Positions 52,744 through 62,620 of a DNA stretch of 64,000 bases are shown in pieces (within the stretch, counting starts at the first letter, position 1; each line of letters starts with the position of its first letter). The stretch is from assembly GCA_934102255.1 (NCBI GenBank), contig CAKOSN010000004.1:31846-95845 (forward strand). The letters run 5' to 3'. Source of the stretch: an uncultured Bacilli bacterium. GTDB taxonomy: Bacteria; Bacillota_I; Bacilli_A; RF39; UBA660. The notes beneath the pieces are model-generated. The model saw nothing but the letters and a program-made list of their open reading frames with translations, searched no databases and was not told where the DNA came from. Both the position numbers and the translations under genes were made by a program.

Positions 52744-53445
52744 ATGGAACAGACATATAAGCTAGGATTTTATGAGTCTTTGATTTTTAAGAAAATTATG
52801 GAAAACGCTTTAAATGTTCAGGATATTTTAGATGATATGGCAAAATTTACAAAAGCTAATACTGATTGTCCAAATAAAACTGTAAGAAGAATGCGTGATG
52901 CTTTACAACAATATTTTAAGAAAGTACAAGGCTACATGGTTTATATTGGGTGTACTGATAAATTAACTTATGATGATTATAACCGTATACTAAATTTTAT
53001 AAAAAGCATGATGGATATTGATGCCAAATCAGCTAAATTTTTAGTCGGTAGTTTTGACAAAGTTTTAAATGAAGAATCATTTCCAGTTTTAAAATGTACT
53101 GATGAATACAAAAAGTTAATGGAAGAACTTGTAAGTGTTCAAGCAAATATTAAAGATTTTGGGTCAACAGCCAACGTTTTAGATTTTCTAGGTAATAATT
53201 TAATGGGGTTTGCTAGTCGTAATCAAATGCTATATAAAGCTAATCCTTTATGTGCAAACTATGATAACGAAGATAGCACTTTAAATGAAGTAGCTGAAAA
53301 ATTTTATAATAAATGCTTAATTGAGGCTAGCGACGGCGATGTTTTCTCAGAATTAATAAAGAAAAATGCTTTTGATGAATTTGTAAAAGAAGAATATTCT
53401 AATAGTAAACAAGGCCCAAAATTAAAAAAAGCTAAAACTAATTAA
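52744..53445 (+). CDS. paralogue of the J-domain protein's C-terminal domain
   Basis: 233 residues, no J domain. It aligns along its length with residues about 95-322 of the preceding protein, for example FGSTANVLDFLGNNLMGF with [17 protein letters not shown], and SRNQMLYKANPL with [12 protein letters not shown]; both end in a lysine-rich tail. It has its own promoter. Function unknown; it may be the partner or client-binding form of the same domain. Confidence 0.75.
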   Translation: MEQTYKLGFYESLIFKKIMENALNVQDILDDMAKFTKANTDCPNKTVRRMRDALQQYFKKVQGYMVYIGCTDKLTYDDYNRILNFIKSMMDIDAKSAKFLVGSFDKVLNEESFPVLKCTDEYKKLMEELVSVQANIKDFGSTANVLDFLGNNLMGFASRNQMLYKANPLCANYDNEDSTLNEVAEKFYNKCLIEASDGDVFSELIKKNAFDEFVKEEYSNSKQGPKLKKAKTN

Positions 53446-53458
53446 AGATAAGCAAGTA

Positions 53459-53487
53459 AAAACTTGAGAGAAAATCCCAAGTTTTTT
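53459..53487. terminator. bidirectional terminator
   Basis: AAAACTTG (53459-53466) with CAAGTTTT (53478-53485) and T residues; it lies between two convergent genes. Confidence 0.75.
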
Positions 53488-53492
53488 GTTTT

Positions 53493-55418
53493 CTATTCTG
53501 TTTTTATCATAAATGGTTCATTAATGGTACCAATTCCACCAGATATTTCAACATTTGATTTTAAAGAAATTACCGGTCTTACTGTATAATTGCCATATCG
53601 ATAATTTAAATCTAAATAGCCGTCACTATTTAAATGCCAGTGCTTAATACAACCTGCTCCAGCATCATAATAAGAAGGAGTTATTGACCAATAGTTATCT
53701 AGAGAATAGGCATATGATAATCTATTAATACTATTTGGATTTAAGCCAGCAGCCATTAATTCATCATAAGTGGGTAGGCCAATTGAATAGGTAAGTGCTT
53801 TATTACCAATACTGGCATTTCTATTGGTGAATAGGTCATTATCCACATTTGGACATTTAAATGAAACATTGTAATCATTATTTCTATAAAAAGTGTTTTT
53901 TAGTAAACTTTCTCCATCGCCAGAGAAAATTTTTCTACTATTGCAAAAACCAGCGTCATCTATATAGTTATTGAAATTTTTATTGAAAATATTATTTTTA
54001 TACCAATTATCTAAAACTTCTTTTATAGTTGAACTAACCTCATTTTTAATCATATTTTCCCTAGTATCAATAATATTACCATACATATATCCCTCGTAAG
54101 CAGGATTATATTTATTATCATTAAAATTACTATTTCCAATATTATTATTTTCGTTAATATTTGTACCGTTGTAGAGTAATCTTATTGAATTGTTTCCATT
54201 AATTCTAATTATTTGCCAGTAAGCGTTAGCAAAGTAAACATTATTATTTTTTACATTACCACGATAATAATAGGTTATTCCGTAATCGTCTTCAGCTTTA
54301 TATAAGCCTTTATCTGATTTATCGCTTTCCGTTTCTTTTTGAATAATTTTTATTGCATTAAGGGTATATGTAATACGATATTTATTAGTATTTTCTTCAC
54401 CTGTTGCTTTTTTTGAGGCACTTGTGATTTTATATAGAGTAGTGCAATCAAAATTATCAAAAGTACTTATAAAACCATTGCTATTTATGTTAGTGCCAGC
54501 ATAACAGTAGTAGTAATCACCATTATAGTCAATTTCAGTCGGATCTAAATATTTGATGTTTTCAATGATATAATTACCTGTTTTTTGATTAAAGCTATAA
54601 TTAGTTCCAAGACCTAATTTATCATCATTGTTCACTAAATTTTGACCACCATAATTACTATTTCCAATTATACTTGGATGTGGTTTTGAAACAGTAATAG
54701 ATGTTTTAGCACCTATTGTACTTTGCCATTCAACAATCGGAGCAGTTTCACTAAAATCTGGTGTTCCTTTAGCTTTTATTTTTTTAATAGCTGCCTCGGG
54801 AGTAGTTTGATACTCATTAGCTAAAATGGCATCATGTAAAGTAGTGTATCCTTCATTTACAGGATTCCAACTACTAGGTTGGGCTTTAACGACAATTTTA
54901 GATTTAAAAATTTTTGTCTCATTATCTAAATCTTCCATGGTTGTATCATAATCTATCCAAATTCTTAAAGTATAACCCTCAGAATCGCCACTACCCAGAG
55001 AACCTTTAGCTAGAGTATGGCTTTCAATACTACCCGTATTTACCGTATCAGTTGTCTCATAATCACTTAATCTTTTAATTTCTTCATTATTAATCATTGC
55101 ATTAATAAATTTACTAGATAAAGTAGTATCTTTTAAACTTTCTAAATTAACAGTATAACTAGCAAAAATATCACAAGTATTAGTCATTGTAAAACTAAAT
55201 GGGGTTAATTTCTTACCCTTTTCATTACTAATAGGATAAGTATTTTCTAAAGCAATATTGTTTTTTTGACTAGTAATTTCAACATTAAAACATTTAGTCG
55301 TAGCAACATTAATATTATCTTGACTAACACTGATATTCCATAAAGAATAAGAAAAACCAATTCCTAAAATAATTAATATTCCTAATGACAAACTAATTAA
55401 TAAAATATTCTTTTTCAT
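53493..55418 (-). CDS. large exported surface protein with TasA/SipW-like N-terminus
   Basis: 641 residues. A signal/anchor helix (about 5-25) is followed by FSYSLWNISVSQDN and a beta-rich domain to about 195 that is clearly homologous to the N-terminus of the 61181 protein. A middle region with many Tyr/Asn follows, and the C-terminal 250 residues (YWQIIRINGNNSIRLLYNG to RPVISLKSNVEISGG) resemble a formylglycine-enzyme-like surface domain common in gut Bacillota. RBS AAGGAAG. The noncoding module described below lies directly upstream. Confidence 0.75.
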   Translation of the reverse strand: MKKNILLISLSLGILIILGIGFSYSLWNISVSQDNINVATTKCFNVEITSQKNNIALENTYPISNEKGKKLTPFSFTMTNTCDIFASYTVNLESLKDTTLSSKFINAMINNEEIKRLSDYETTDTVNTGSIESHTLAKGSLGSGDSEGYTLRIWIDYDTTMEDLDNETKIFKSKIVVKAQPSSWNPVNEGYTTLHDAILANEYQTTPEAAIKKIKAKGTPDFSETAPIVEWQSTIGAKTSITVSKPHPSIIGNSNYGGQNLVNNDDKLGLGTNYSFNQKTGNYIIENIKYLDPTEIDYNGDYYYCYAGTNINSNGFISTFDNFDCTTLYKITSASKKATGEENTNKYRITYTLNAIKIIQKETESDKSDKGLYKAEDDYGITYYYRGNVKNNNVYFANAYWQIIRINGNNSIRLLYNGTNINENNNIGNSNFNDNKYNPAYEGYMYGNIIDTRENMIKNEVSSTIKEVLDNWYKNNIFNKNFNNYIDDAGFCNSRKIFSGDGESLLKNTFYRNNDYNVSFKCPNVDNDLFTNRNASIGNKALTYSIGLPTYDELMAAGLNPNSINRLSYAYSLDNYWSITPSYYDAGAGCIKHWHLNSDGYLDLNYRYGNYTVRPVISLKSNVEISGGIGTINEPFMIKTE

Positions 55419-55471
55419 ATATAAAACTTCCTTTTTTAATGACTATAATGGTAATTTACTAAAACTTCAGA

Positions 55472-55760
55472 TTCATAGAGTTTAATACTCTATGAAAAAT
55501 GGGCTTTAAAGTCCGTATTCACCTAGCTTTTATAAAATTTGACTAGAAATTTTGACTAGAAAATATTTATCTTTTTGACCACGAATATATTAATTAAACT
55601 TAGGAAACACTTAGACTTAAAAGAAAATAATTGACTAGAAATTTGACTACAATAACAACGAATATTTACTTTAAAATGCCGTAAAATTATGGTATAGTTT
55701 ATATATAAATTAAAAATATGACCTTAAAACTCGGATTCATAGAGTATTAAATTCTATGAA
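55472..55760 (-). repeat. noncoding hairpin/GTCAA module, copy A
   Basis: Upstream of the 55418 gene and inverted relative to copy B. Read on the minus strand: hairpin at 55736-55760 (TTCATAGA arms), a block TTTATATATAAACTATACCA at 55690-55709, five GTCAA motifs with plus-strand TTGAC starts at 55643, 55631, 55575, 55552 and 55539 (steps 12, 56, 23, 13), TTTTATAAAAGCTAGGTGA at 55519-55537, GGACTTTAAAGCCC at 55501-55514, and a hairpin at 55472-55496 (TTCATAGAGT and ACTCTATGAA). The gap 55419-55942 holds nothing else I can name apart from a GGTGTGGCGGGTGGG patch near 55834. Confidence 0.75.
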
Positions 55761-55942
55761 AAATACCTTAATTAACTAAAAAAATAGTCTTTAAATATAA
55801 CCTAATACTATCCTCATAAAAGAAACTATTTAGGGTGTGGCGGGTGGGAAGTAACCATAGATTAGAAAATAATTTATAAATAACTCATTATCAATAGAAT
55901 AATTCTTAAAACTATGTCATAATAATAGGGGAGAATTTATAT

Positions 55943-56860
55943 ATGAGTAATTTAGAAAAAAGAATAATAGAATTAATTAAACAAGGAAAAAGTAGTATTG
56001 AAATATGTCAGAAATTAAAAATAAGTGGTCTTGACTTACAAAATATATTATTAAACTTAAAAAATAAAGGCCTTGAATATAATAAAAGATACCTATTAAA
56101 TGGCGGTGTTTTATATACTCCTAATAAAGATTTATATGGTAAAAATATAAGCGAAAGAGTTACTTTACTTACCAAAAATAAAGACGAATTAAATGCTCTT
56201 TTAATATCTGATTTACATTTAGGTACTAAAGAAGAAAGACTTGATTTACTTAACTTAGCCTATGATTATGCCATTAAAAATGGTATTCATATAATTATTA
56301 ACGGCGGCGATCTAATAAATGGTCTAACTAGTGAAAGAAAAAATATTTGTAAGACTCATCTTAGTCAGTGTGAGTATTTTATCGAAAATCATCCCTTTGT
56401 TGAAGGCATTTTAAACATTTGTGTTCTAGGTAATCATGATATTAAAAGTCTAAATAAAGAGGGAATTAATTTTGCCCGTATCTTAGAAAATTATCGCCCT
56501 GATTTTGCTATTGCCGGGATTGAAAATGGCCATATCTTAGTTAAAAATGACTTTATAAATATGTACCACCCATTAAGTTGCGATTGCAATAATGTCCCCA
56601 TGAAAAAAGTGGTTTTAGTGGGACATTCTCATCAATATAAAGTAAAAGTAGTAAACGATAATATTTTAATTTATATTCCCGCCTTATCTAATTATGTTCC
56701 TGCTACTAAGGGAGTTATTCCCTCATTTTTAAATATGAAAATGGGCTTTGATGAAGGCCATATTAGTTATATTGACTTAGAAAATTTAACCTTTATTGAT
56801 AATAAATTATCGTTATTAGGTAAACAAGAAATAGAAGTAAAAAGAACTTTAAAAAAATAA
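55943..56860 (+). CDS. metallophosphoesterase
   Basis: 305 residues. First 60 residues look like a helix-turn-helix (KQGKSSIEICQKLKISGLDL). Phosphoesterase motifs: SDLHLGT (about 92), NGGDLING, VLGNHDIK, YHPLS and GHSHQYK. It resembles the 13269 enzyme in motif order but is shorter. Ribosome site TAGGGGAG. Substrate unknown. Confidence 0.78.
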   Translation: MSNLEKRIIELIKQGKSSIEICQKLKISGLDLQNILLNLKNKGLEYNKRYLLNGGVLYTPNKDLYGKNISERVTLLTKNKDELNALLISDLHLGTKEERLDLLNLAYDYAIKNGIHIIINGGDLINGLTSERKNICKTHLSQCEYFIENHPFVEGILNICVLGNHDIKSLNKEGINFARILENYRPDFAIAGIENGHILVKNDFINMYHPLSCDCNNVPMKKVVLVGHSHQYKVKVVNDNILIYIPALSNYVPATKGVIPSFLNMKMGFDEGHISYIDLENLTFIDNKLSLLGKQEIEVKRTLKK

Positions 56861-56953
56861 TATATCAAAGTTAAAGTAAAAACTTAAATGATTTAGTATT
56901 TCTATATTTACTTAATTTATTAATTAACTTATAATAGAAAAACAGGTGATAAC

Positions 56954-59146
56954 ATGGGTAGTATTAAAGGAAAAATAAGAGTAATTATCTATGAATCAGA
57001 TAGTAACTATAAAGTAGGTGTTATAAGAGTAAAAGAAACAAGTGATAAAGAAATGGAAGATTTTGTCGGAAGAACGGTCCATTTTACCGGTTATTTTGCT
57101 AATCTTCAAATTGGGGATAATTATGAAATGGAAGGCAATTTAATATATAAAGATAAGTATGGTTATCAATATAATGTTACTGACTATAAAAGAGTAGAAG
57201 TTAAAGGAAGAGATGCCGTAATTGAATTTTTAACTAGTGATTTAGTTAAGGGGTGTGGGGAGGCAACCGCTACTTTAATAGTTGATACTTTAGGAGAAGA
57301 TTGTCTAAAAAAAATCAAAGAAAATCCCGAAGTTTTACTTACTGTTCCCAAAATGACCGAAAAGAAAGCCGAAAAAATATATCGCTCGTTAATGAAAGTT
57401 GCCAATACTGATGAAATGCTGATTGGCTTAAAAGAATTAGGCTTTTCCATTAGCGAGGCTTTAAACATTATTAATAAATTTGGACCCAATGCTCTTAGTA
57501 TTACGAAATCTAATCCCTACGCTTTAAGAGAAATAATTGATTTTCGAAAATTAGATAATGTTTATATGAATCTTGGTATTCCCGATGATTATTTACGAAC
57601 GAAAAATTGTCTTTTAGAAACTATAAGAGAGTTAGAAATAAAAAATGGCGATACTTATTTTTTTGAAGAAGAACTAAGAGATGGACTAAAAAGTTATTTT
57701 GGCATTTTAACTGATGATAATTTGCCTAATATTCTTTTAGATTTACAAAATAATAATGATATATATATTAAGGATAAAAGAATTTACCTTTATGATACTT
57801 ATAAAATGGAAGTTGATATCGCCAAAACTTTGATTCATATTAATAATATGCCTATTGTTAATAAAAATATTAGTATGTTTGATACCGAGGTGGTAAAACT
57901 TCAAGAAAAATTAGATGTAACTTATGATACCAACCAATTAGCCGCGATTAAAAAAACTTTAGAAAGTCGGATTAGTATTATTACTGGCGGGCCCGGTACA
58001 GGTAAAACGACTATAATTAAAGCCATAACCAGCCTTTATATGCAAATGTATAAATTAGGACCAAATAATGTTGAGGCTCATATTGCTCTTTTAGCGCCTA
58101 CTGGCCGGGCTGCTAAAAGACTTAGTGAAGCAACCGGACTTGGCGCCTCCACTATTCATAAATATTTAAAATGGAATAAAGATACTAATGAATTCCAAGT
58201 TAATGAATTAAATAAAAATTATCATCATTTAATTATTATCGATGAAGTAAGTATGATAGATACAAACCTTTTTGATGCTCTTTTAAAAGGTTTAACTAAT
58301 AATATTCAGCTAATTTTAGTTGGCGATAAAGACCAATTACCTTCAGTTGGTTGTGGCCTTGTCTTAAGTGATTTAATTGCTTCTGATTTATTTAACTTCT
58401 GTCCTTTAGAAAAAATATATCGTCAAAGTGAAAATTCTTTTATTCCTTATTTAGCTAAAGAAATAAAAAATAAAGATATCGGTGAAGAGTTCTTAAGTAA
58501 AAAAGATGACTATAACTTCTTACAAGTAAATAGTGATAATATGGTTGAAAGTATTAAAAAAGTTTGTGAATTATCGATTAATAAAGGCCTTACTGATAGA
58601 GATATTCAAATTCTAGCCCCTATGTATAAAGGCATCAACGGTATTGATAATTTAAATAATAATTTACGTGATTTATTTAATCCTAAGAGTAAAAAGAAAA
58701 AAGAAATTAGGGTAGGCGAAAACACTTTTCGCGTAGGTGATAAAGTCTTACAACTTGTAAATGACCCTGATAAAGGTATATATAATGGGGATATCGGTTA
58801 TATTGATGACATTTTTAGTTATGATAACTCTAAAGCTTTAAATGTTAATATTGATTTTGACGGTAACTTAGTAACTTTAACAACCACCGAAATGTTAAAT
58901 GTAAAACTAGCTTATGCTATATCAATTCATAAAGCCCAAGGTAGTGAGTTTATTAATGTTATCATGCCTGTTGTTAAAAACTACTATAAAATGTTATATA
59001 ACAAGCTCATTTATACTGGGGTATCACGTGCAAAAAAAAGCCTTGTTCTAATCGGTGAAGCCCAGTCTTTCTTAATGGCCGTTAATAATGATTATAGTAT
59101 GCATAGAAAGACCTCTCTAAAAGAACAATTACTTGCTTATATTTAA
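56954..59146 (+). CDS. recD2: ATP-dependent DNA helicase RecD2
   Basis: 730 residues. N-terminal OB-like part and helix-hairpin-helix region (KGCGEATATLIVDTLG, VPKMTEKKAEKI), then a superfamily 1 helicase core: Walker A GGPGTGKTT (about 344), DEVSM, GDKDQLPSVGCG, and the C-terminal AISIHKAQGSEF and YTGVSRAKKSL. RecD-like helicase without RecBC, active in DNA repair. A weak AGGTGAT ribosome site precedes the ATG. Confidence 0.94.
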   Translation: MGSIKGKIRVIIYESDSNYKVGVIRVKETSDKEMEDFVGRTVHFTGYFANLQIGDNYEMEGNLIYKDKYGYQYNVTDYKRVEVKGRDAVIEFLTSDLVKGCGEATATLIVDTLGEDCLKKIKENPEVLLTVPKMTEKKAEKIYRSLMKVANTDEMLIGLKELGFSISEALNIINKFGPNALSITKSNPYALREIIDFRKLDNVYMNLGIPDDYLRTKNCLLETIRELEIKNGDTYFFEEELRDGLKSYFGILTDDNLPNILLDLQNNNDIYIKDKRIYLYDTYKMEVDIAKTLIHINNMPIVNKNISMFDTEVVKLQEKLDVTYDTNQLAAIKKTLESRISIITGGPGTGKTTIIKAITSLYMQMYKLGPNNVEAHIALLAPTGRAAKRLSEATGLGASTIHKYLKWNKDTNEFQVNELNKNYHHLIIIDEVSMIDTNLFDALLKGLTNNIQLILVGDKDQLPSVGCGLVLSDLIASDLFNFCPLEKIYRQSENSFIPYLAKEIKNKDIGEEFLSKKDDYNFLQVNSDNMVESIKKVCELSINKGLTDRDIQILAPMYKGINGIDNLNNNLRDLFNPKSKKKKEIRVGENTFRVGDKVLQLVNDPDKGIYNGDIGYIDDIFSYDNSKALNVNIDFDGNLVTLTTTEMLNVKLAYAISIHKAQGSEFINVIMPVVKNYYKMLYNKLIYTGVSRAKKSLVLIGEAQSFLMAVNNDYSMHRKTSLKEQLLAYI

Positions 59147-59202
59147 AAATAACAGTATAAAAAAATAATTTATATTCATACTAATTTTAGAAAGGAATTG
59201 GT

Positions 59203-59334
59203 ATGAAAAAAATTTGGAATATATCCTTAGGAGTAGGTATAGCCATTGCCTCAATCATGGCTTATGAAAAAATAAGTAAATTAAAATATGAAGCTTTATT
59301 TAATGAAATATTAGATGAAGTAGACTTACTTTAA
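59203..59334 (+). CDS. small single-pass membrane protein
   Basis: 43 codons from ATG 59203 with AGAAAGGAATTGGT upstream and a terminator right after the stop. One hydrophobic segment (LGVGIAIASIMAY) follows a short basic start; the rest is charged. Unknown; short proteins like this often modulate membrane complexes. Confidence 0.6.
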   Translation: MKKIWNISLGVGIAIASIMAYEKISKLKYEALFNEILDEVDLL

Positions 59335-59358
59335 CATACGAAAAGTATGTTCTTTTTT
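59333..59358 (+). terminator. Rho-independent terminator
   Basis: AACATAC (59333-59339) with GTATGTT (59345-59351), then T residues. Confidence 0.85.
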
Positions 59359-59403
59359 CAATAATTATGGTATATTTAGAATATATTTAAAGGAGGGATA
59401 ACA

Positions 59404-60555
59404 GTGGATAAAGATAAAGAAAAGAAAAATGGTAAAATAAATGTTCGTGATGTAAATGAAGTTGTCGGACTTTCTAAAAAAATATTACATCTTGTTTATA
59501 TAATGATGATAATTGGTATCATTTTCTTAGCCACTTTAATTATTAAAGAGTGGGGGATATTAAATTTAATTGTAACTCTTTTAAAAGTAGCAACTCCATT
59601 TTTTATCGGTTTTGTACTTGCTTGGTTATTTAATCCTATCGTTGTTAAGCTAGAAAATCGTGGCTGGAAACGAGGTCTTGCTTGTGTAACTGTTTATTTA
59701 GCTTTTATTATTATTATGTTTGCTTTCTTTGGCATGCTAATTCCAACTCTTTATAATCAGTTAAATGATTTAGTAGCAGCCTTACCTAGTATTTTTAATC
59801 AAGTTAAATTATGGATTACTAACTTTTTAGATAAATTTAATAGTAGTGAAATGTTTAATGTAGCTGAGATTGAAAATAATATCTTTAAAACTATGGAAAA
59901 TTTAGCTGGTGGAATTGCTAATGACTTACCTTCAACGATTGTAAGTATTGCGGGTTCTTTGGTTAGTGGCTTAGGTACTATTGGTGTATCTTTAGTAGTT
60001 GGTATTTACTTATTATTTGATTTTAATGATGTAACTGACCATTTACTTAAATATATTCCTAAGAGTCATAAAGAAGAAACTAAGACTTTAGTTGATAATA
60101 TTGCTAATGAGCTAAGAAAATGCGTTAATGGTACTTTACTTGTCGCTTTTATGGTCTTTGTTTGTGATTCGATTGGTTTTGCCTTTGCCGGTTTAAAATC
60201 ACCAATCTTATTTGGACTTCTTTGTGGAATTACTGATTTAATTCCTTATATCGGACCTTATATTGGTGGTGCGGCTGCTGTAATTGTTGGTTTTTCCCAA
60301 AATCCAATTATTGGTATTATTACTCTAATTGTTGCAACTGTTGTGCAGTTAGTTGAAAACTATGTTTTACAACCAGTTGTTATGAGTAAGACCATGCAAT
60401 TACACCCAGTAACAATTATTATTGGCTTATTAGTTTTTGGTCATTTCTTTGGCATTGTAGGAATGATTCTAGCAACGCCAATCTTGAGTTTATTTAAAGT
60501 TTTATATCGATTCTTAGCAAATAAGTATGATTGGTTTAATAAAGATGTGTTCTAA
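59404..60555 (+). CDS. AI-2E family transporter
   Basis: 383 residues with about eight membrane helices. Family blocks: ATPFFIGFVLAWLFNPIV, NELRKCVNGTLLVAFMVF, GLLCGITDLIPYIGPYIGG, VENYVLQPVVMSKTMQLHP and GMILATPI. Substrates in this family range from autoinducer export to Na+/H+ exchange; unassigned here. GTG start at 59404 after AAAGGAGGG. Confidence 0.92.
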   Translation: MDKDKEKKNGKINVRDVNEVVGLSKKILHLVYIMMIIGIIFLATLIIKEWGILNLIVTLLKVATPFFIGFVLAWLFNPIVVKLENRGWKRGLACVTVYLAFIIIMFAFFGMLIPTLYNQLNDLVAALPSIFNQVKLWITNFLDKFNSSEMFNVAEIENNIFKTMENLAGGIANDLPSTIVSIAGSLVSGLGTIGVSLVVGIYLLFDFNDVTDHLLKYIPKSHKEETKTLVDNIANELRKCVNGTLLVAFMVFVCDSIGFAFAGLKSPILFGLLCGITDLIPYIGPYIGGAAAVIVGFSQNPIIGIITLIVATVVQLVENYVLQPVVMSKTMQLHPVTIIIGLLVFGHFFGIVGMILATPILSLFKVLYRFLANKYDWFNKDVF

Positions 60556-60572
60556 AGTGAACACATTTTTTT
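60545..60572 (+). terminator. Rho-independent terminator
   Basis: ATGTGTTC (60545-60552) with GAACACAT (60559-60566), then T residues; overlaps the transporter stop. Confidence 0.85.
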
Positions 60573-60614
60573 ATTTAAAATAACTAACTGAGTAATCTCA
60601 ATTAGTCTAAATAT

Positions 60615-61058
60615 TTAACGATATTTTATGTTACTACGGCCGAGTAAGTAATCAGCTGAAACCTTATATTCCTTACATACTTCATAAAGAAAAGCTCCTA
60701 AAATAATAACTTTACCATTTTCATAAGCATTCCATGTCGAAGGGGAAGTATTTAAAAGTTTAGTAAACTCACTTAAAGACATCTTTGTATCATTTCTTAT
60801 TTCTTTAGCACGTTTAGCAACTAATTCTTTATTGATTTCTTTAGTACTATTAATTTCTTTCTTTACAGAAGAAAGTCCTAAAATATAATCTGCATTAATA
60901 CCATAATAATTAGCTATCTCATAAAGTCTTCTGGTAGGTAATATATCTTTACCTTTTTCCCAACGTGAATATATTGAGTCACTAACTCCTAACTCCTTAG
61001 CTAATGTCTTTTTAGTTAAAAACTTATTTTCTCTTAATTCTTCTAGTTTATTATTCAC
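60615..61058 (-). CDS. tandem double-HTH XRE regulator
   Basis: 147 residues with two Cro/CI-type helix-turn-helix domains in one chain: residues about 4-62 (TKKTLAKELGVSDSIYSRWE, YILGLS) and about 78-140 (SLSEFTKLLNTSPSTWNAYE, YLLGRS). GTG start at 61058 with TAGGTGA upstream. It is divergent from the surface-protein gene at 61181 and probably controls it. Confidence 0.85.
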   Translation of the reverse strand: MNNKLEELRENKFLTKKTLAKELGVSDSIYSRWEKGKDILPTRRLYEIANYYGINADYILGLSSVKKEINSTKEINKELVAKRAKEIRNDTKMSLSEFTKLLNTSPSTWNAYENGKVIILGAFLYEVCKEYKVSADYLLGRSNIKYR

Positions 61059-61110
61059 GTCAAATCACCTAATATGATTTTCACATTTATATAAGCTATT
61101 ATAAAAATAT

Positions 61111-61141
61111 CGAACAAAATACGAATAAAATATGCTATAAT
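61111..61141 (+). promoter_or_regulatory. 11-nt direct repeats and -10 of the 61181 gene
   Basis: CGAACAAAATA (61111-61121) and CGAATAAAATA (61122-61132) lie end to end, directly before TGC-TATAAT (61136-61141). They cover the -35 region, a good place for the double-HTH regulator to bind. Confidence 0.5.
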
Positions 61142-61180
61142 TAATTTATAAAATAAGAAAGTAGTTAGGAAGATAAGTAA

Positions 61181-62620
61181 ATGATAAAGAAAAATATAGT
61201 AGTAATAAGTATATGTTTAGTATTAATAGTAATACTAGGAATAGGATTTTCTTATTCCTTATGGAATATATCAGTTAGTCAAGATACAACCAATATAGCC
61301 GAATCTAAATGTTTTGATTTATCTATATCTAATCAAGAAAATAGTATTAATTTAGAAAATGCTTATCCAATAAGTAATGATAAAGGAAAAGAATTAACTC
61401 CTTTTACTTTTACAGTTACTAATACTTGTGATATTACAGCTCAGTACTCAGTTAATTTAGAGGCACTAAAAGATTCTACTTTACCTAGTAAATTTATAGA
61501 TGTTATGTTTGAAGGTAATATTAATTTACTTAGTAGTTATGACTCTACAGATAAAGTAAATTCAAATAGTATAGAAAGTAGAAAACTTGCTACTGGTATT
61601 TTAAAATCACAAAAAAGTAAGTATTATTCTTTAAGATTATGGATAGATGATGATACTACCTTAGAAGATTTAAATAACGAGATTAAAACTTTTAAATCAA
61701 AGATAGTAGTAGTTGGTAAGCCAATTAATTATGAAGGCGATACGGTCTTTAACTTTGACTATACAGGAGCAGAGCAATCTTTTACGGTTCCTGTTTCTGG
61801 AATTTATAAGCTAGAAACATGGGGAGCACAAGGCGGAAGTTACAATACAGCTATAGGTGGTTTAGGTGGATACTCAAAAGGCAATGTATATATCAATAAG
61901 AAAGCAAATATCTATATTAATGTAGGTGGTAGTGGAGTCGCAAATTCAACAGTGAGTGCCAATGGTGGCTACAACGGTGGCGGTTCATCTTCATATCAGC
62001 CTACTTTTGAAAATAATAGATATTTTTCTTCTGGTGGCGGTGCCACTCACATTTCAATTAATTCAGGATTGTTATATAAATTAAATAACTCAATTAATGA
62101 AATATTAATCGTATCAGGAGGCGGTGGTGGCAGTTATTTCTCTATAGGAAATGAAACTTATGCTAATGGTGGCAATGCTGGCGGGTATGTTGGAGGTGAC
62201 GGTGATAAAACATCAGAAGGCTGGGGAACTGCCGGTACTGGAGGAACGCAAACAATACCAGGGTTATCAATATGTGATGACAACACATGTAATTCATATA
62301 ACAATAAACTTGACAAAGGAAATTATGGAATAGCAAGTTTTGGCTTAGGAGGAAGCAACAGTGTGCCGTCTTGTGGAGGAGGCGGTGGCTTTTACGGCGG
62401 TGGAGCTTCTGTGCATGTGCAATCAGGTGGAGGAGGTTCAAGTTATATAGGAAATTTAATTTTAACAGATAAAGTCATGTATTGCTATAACTGTGAAGAA
62501 TCATCAGAAGAAAATACAAAAACTATATCAACAACATGCAGTGAAGAAACGCCAACCAGTTACTGTGTCAAAAAAGGTAATGGATATGCTAGAATAACGC
62601 TAGTAAGTATAGATGAATAA
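61181..62620 (+). CDS. exported surface protein, TasA-like N-terminus plus glycine-rich domain
   Basis: 479 residues. Signal/anchor helix, then FSYSLWNISVSQD and a beta domain to about 185, homologous to the 55418 protein's N-terminus. From about 190 an ALK/LTK-type glycine-rich domain: FTVPVSGIYKLETWGAQGG, GGLGGYSKG, GGGATHIS, ILIVSGGGGG, GGGGSSYIG, then the shared cysteine tail MYCYNCEESS...GYARITLV. No sorting signal. It links the N-terminal module of one protein with the C-terminal module of others. Confidence 0.8.
   Translation: MIKKNIVVISICLVLIVILGIGFSYSLWNISVSQDTTNIAESKCFDLSISNQENSINLENAYPISNDKGKELTPFTFTVTNTCDITAQYSVNLEALKDSTLPSKFIDVMFEGNINLLSSYDSTDKVNSNSIESRKLATGILKSQKSKYYSLRLWIDDDTTLEDLNNEIKTFKSKIVVVGKPINYEGDTVFNFDYTGAEQSFTVPVSGIYKLETWGAQGGSYNTAIGGLGGYSKGNVYINKKANIYINVGGSGVANSTVSANGGYNGGGSSSYQPTFENNRYFSSGGGATHISINSGLLYKLNNSINEILIVSGGGGGSYFSIGNETYANGGNAGGYVGGDGDKTSEGWGTAGTGGTQTIPGLSICDDNTCNSYNNKLDKGNYGIASFGLGGSNSVPSCGGGGGFYGGGASVHVQSGGGGSSYIGNLILTDKVMYCYNCEESSEENTKTISTTCSEETPTSYCVKKGNGYARITLVSIDE

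Noticed and set aside
55472..55496. CATAGAGT hairpins as ordinary terminators
   Set aside because: No T-tract follows on either strand, and the hairpins recur in pairs at fixed distance with shared internal motifs.
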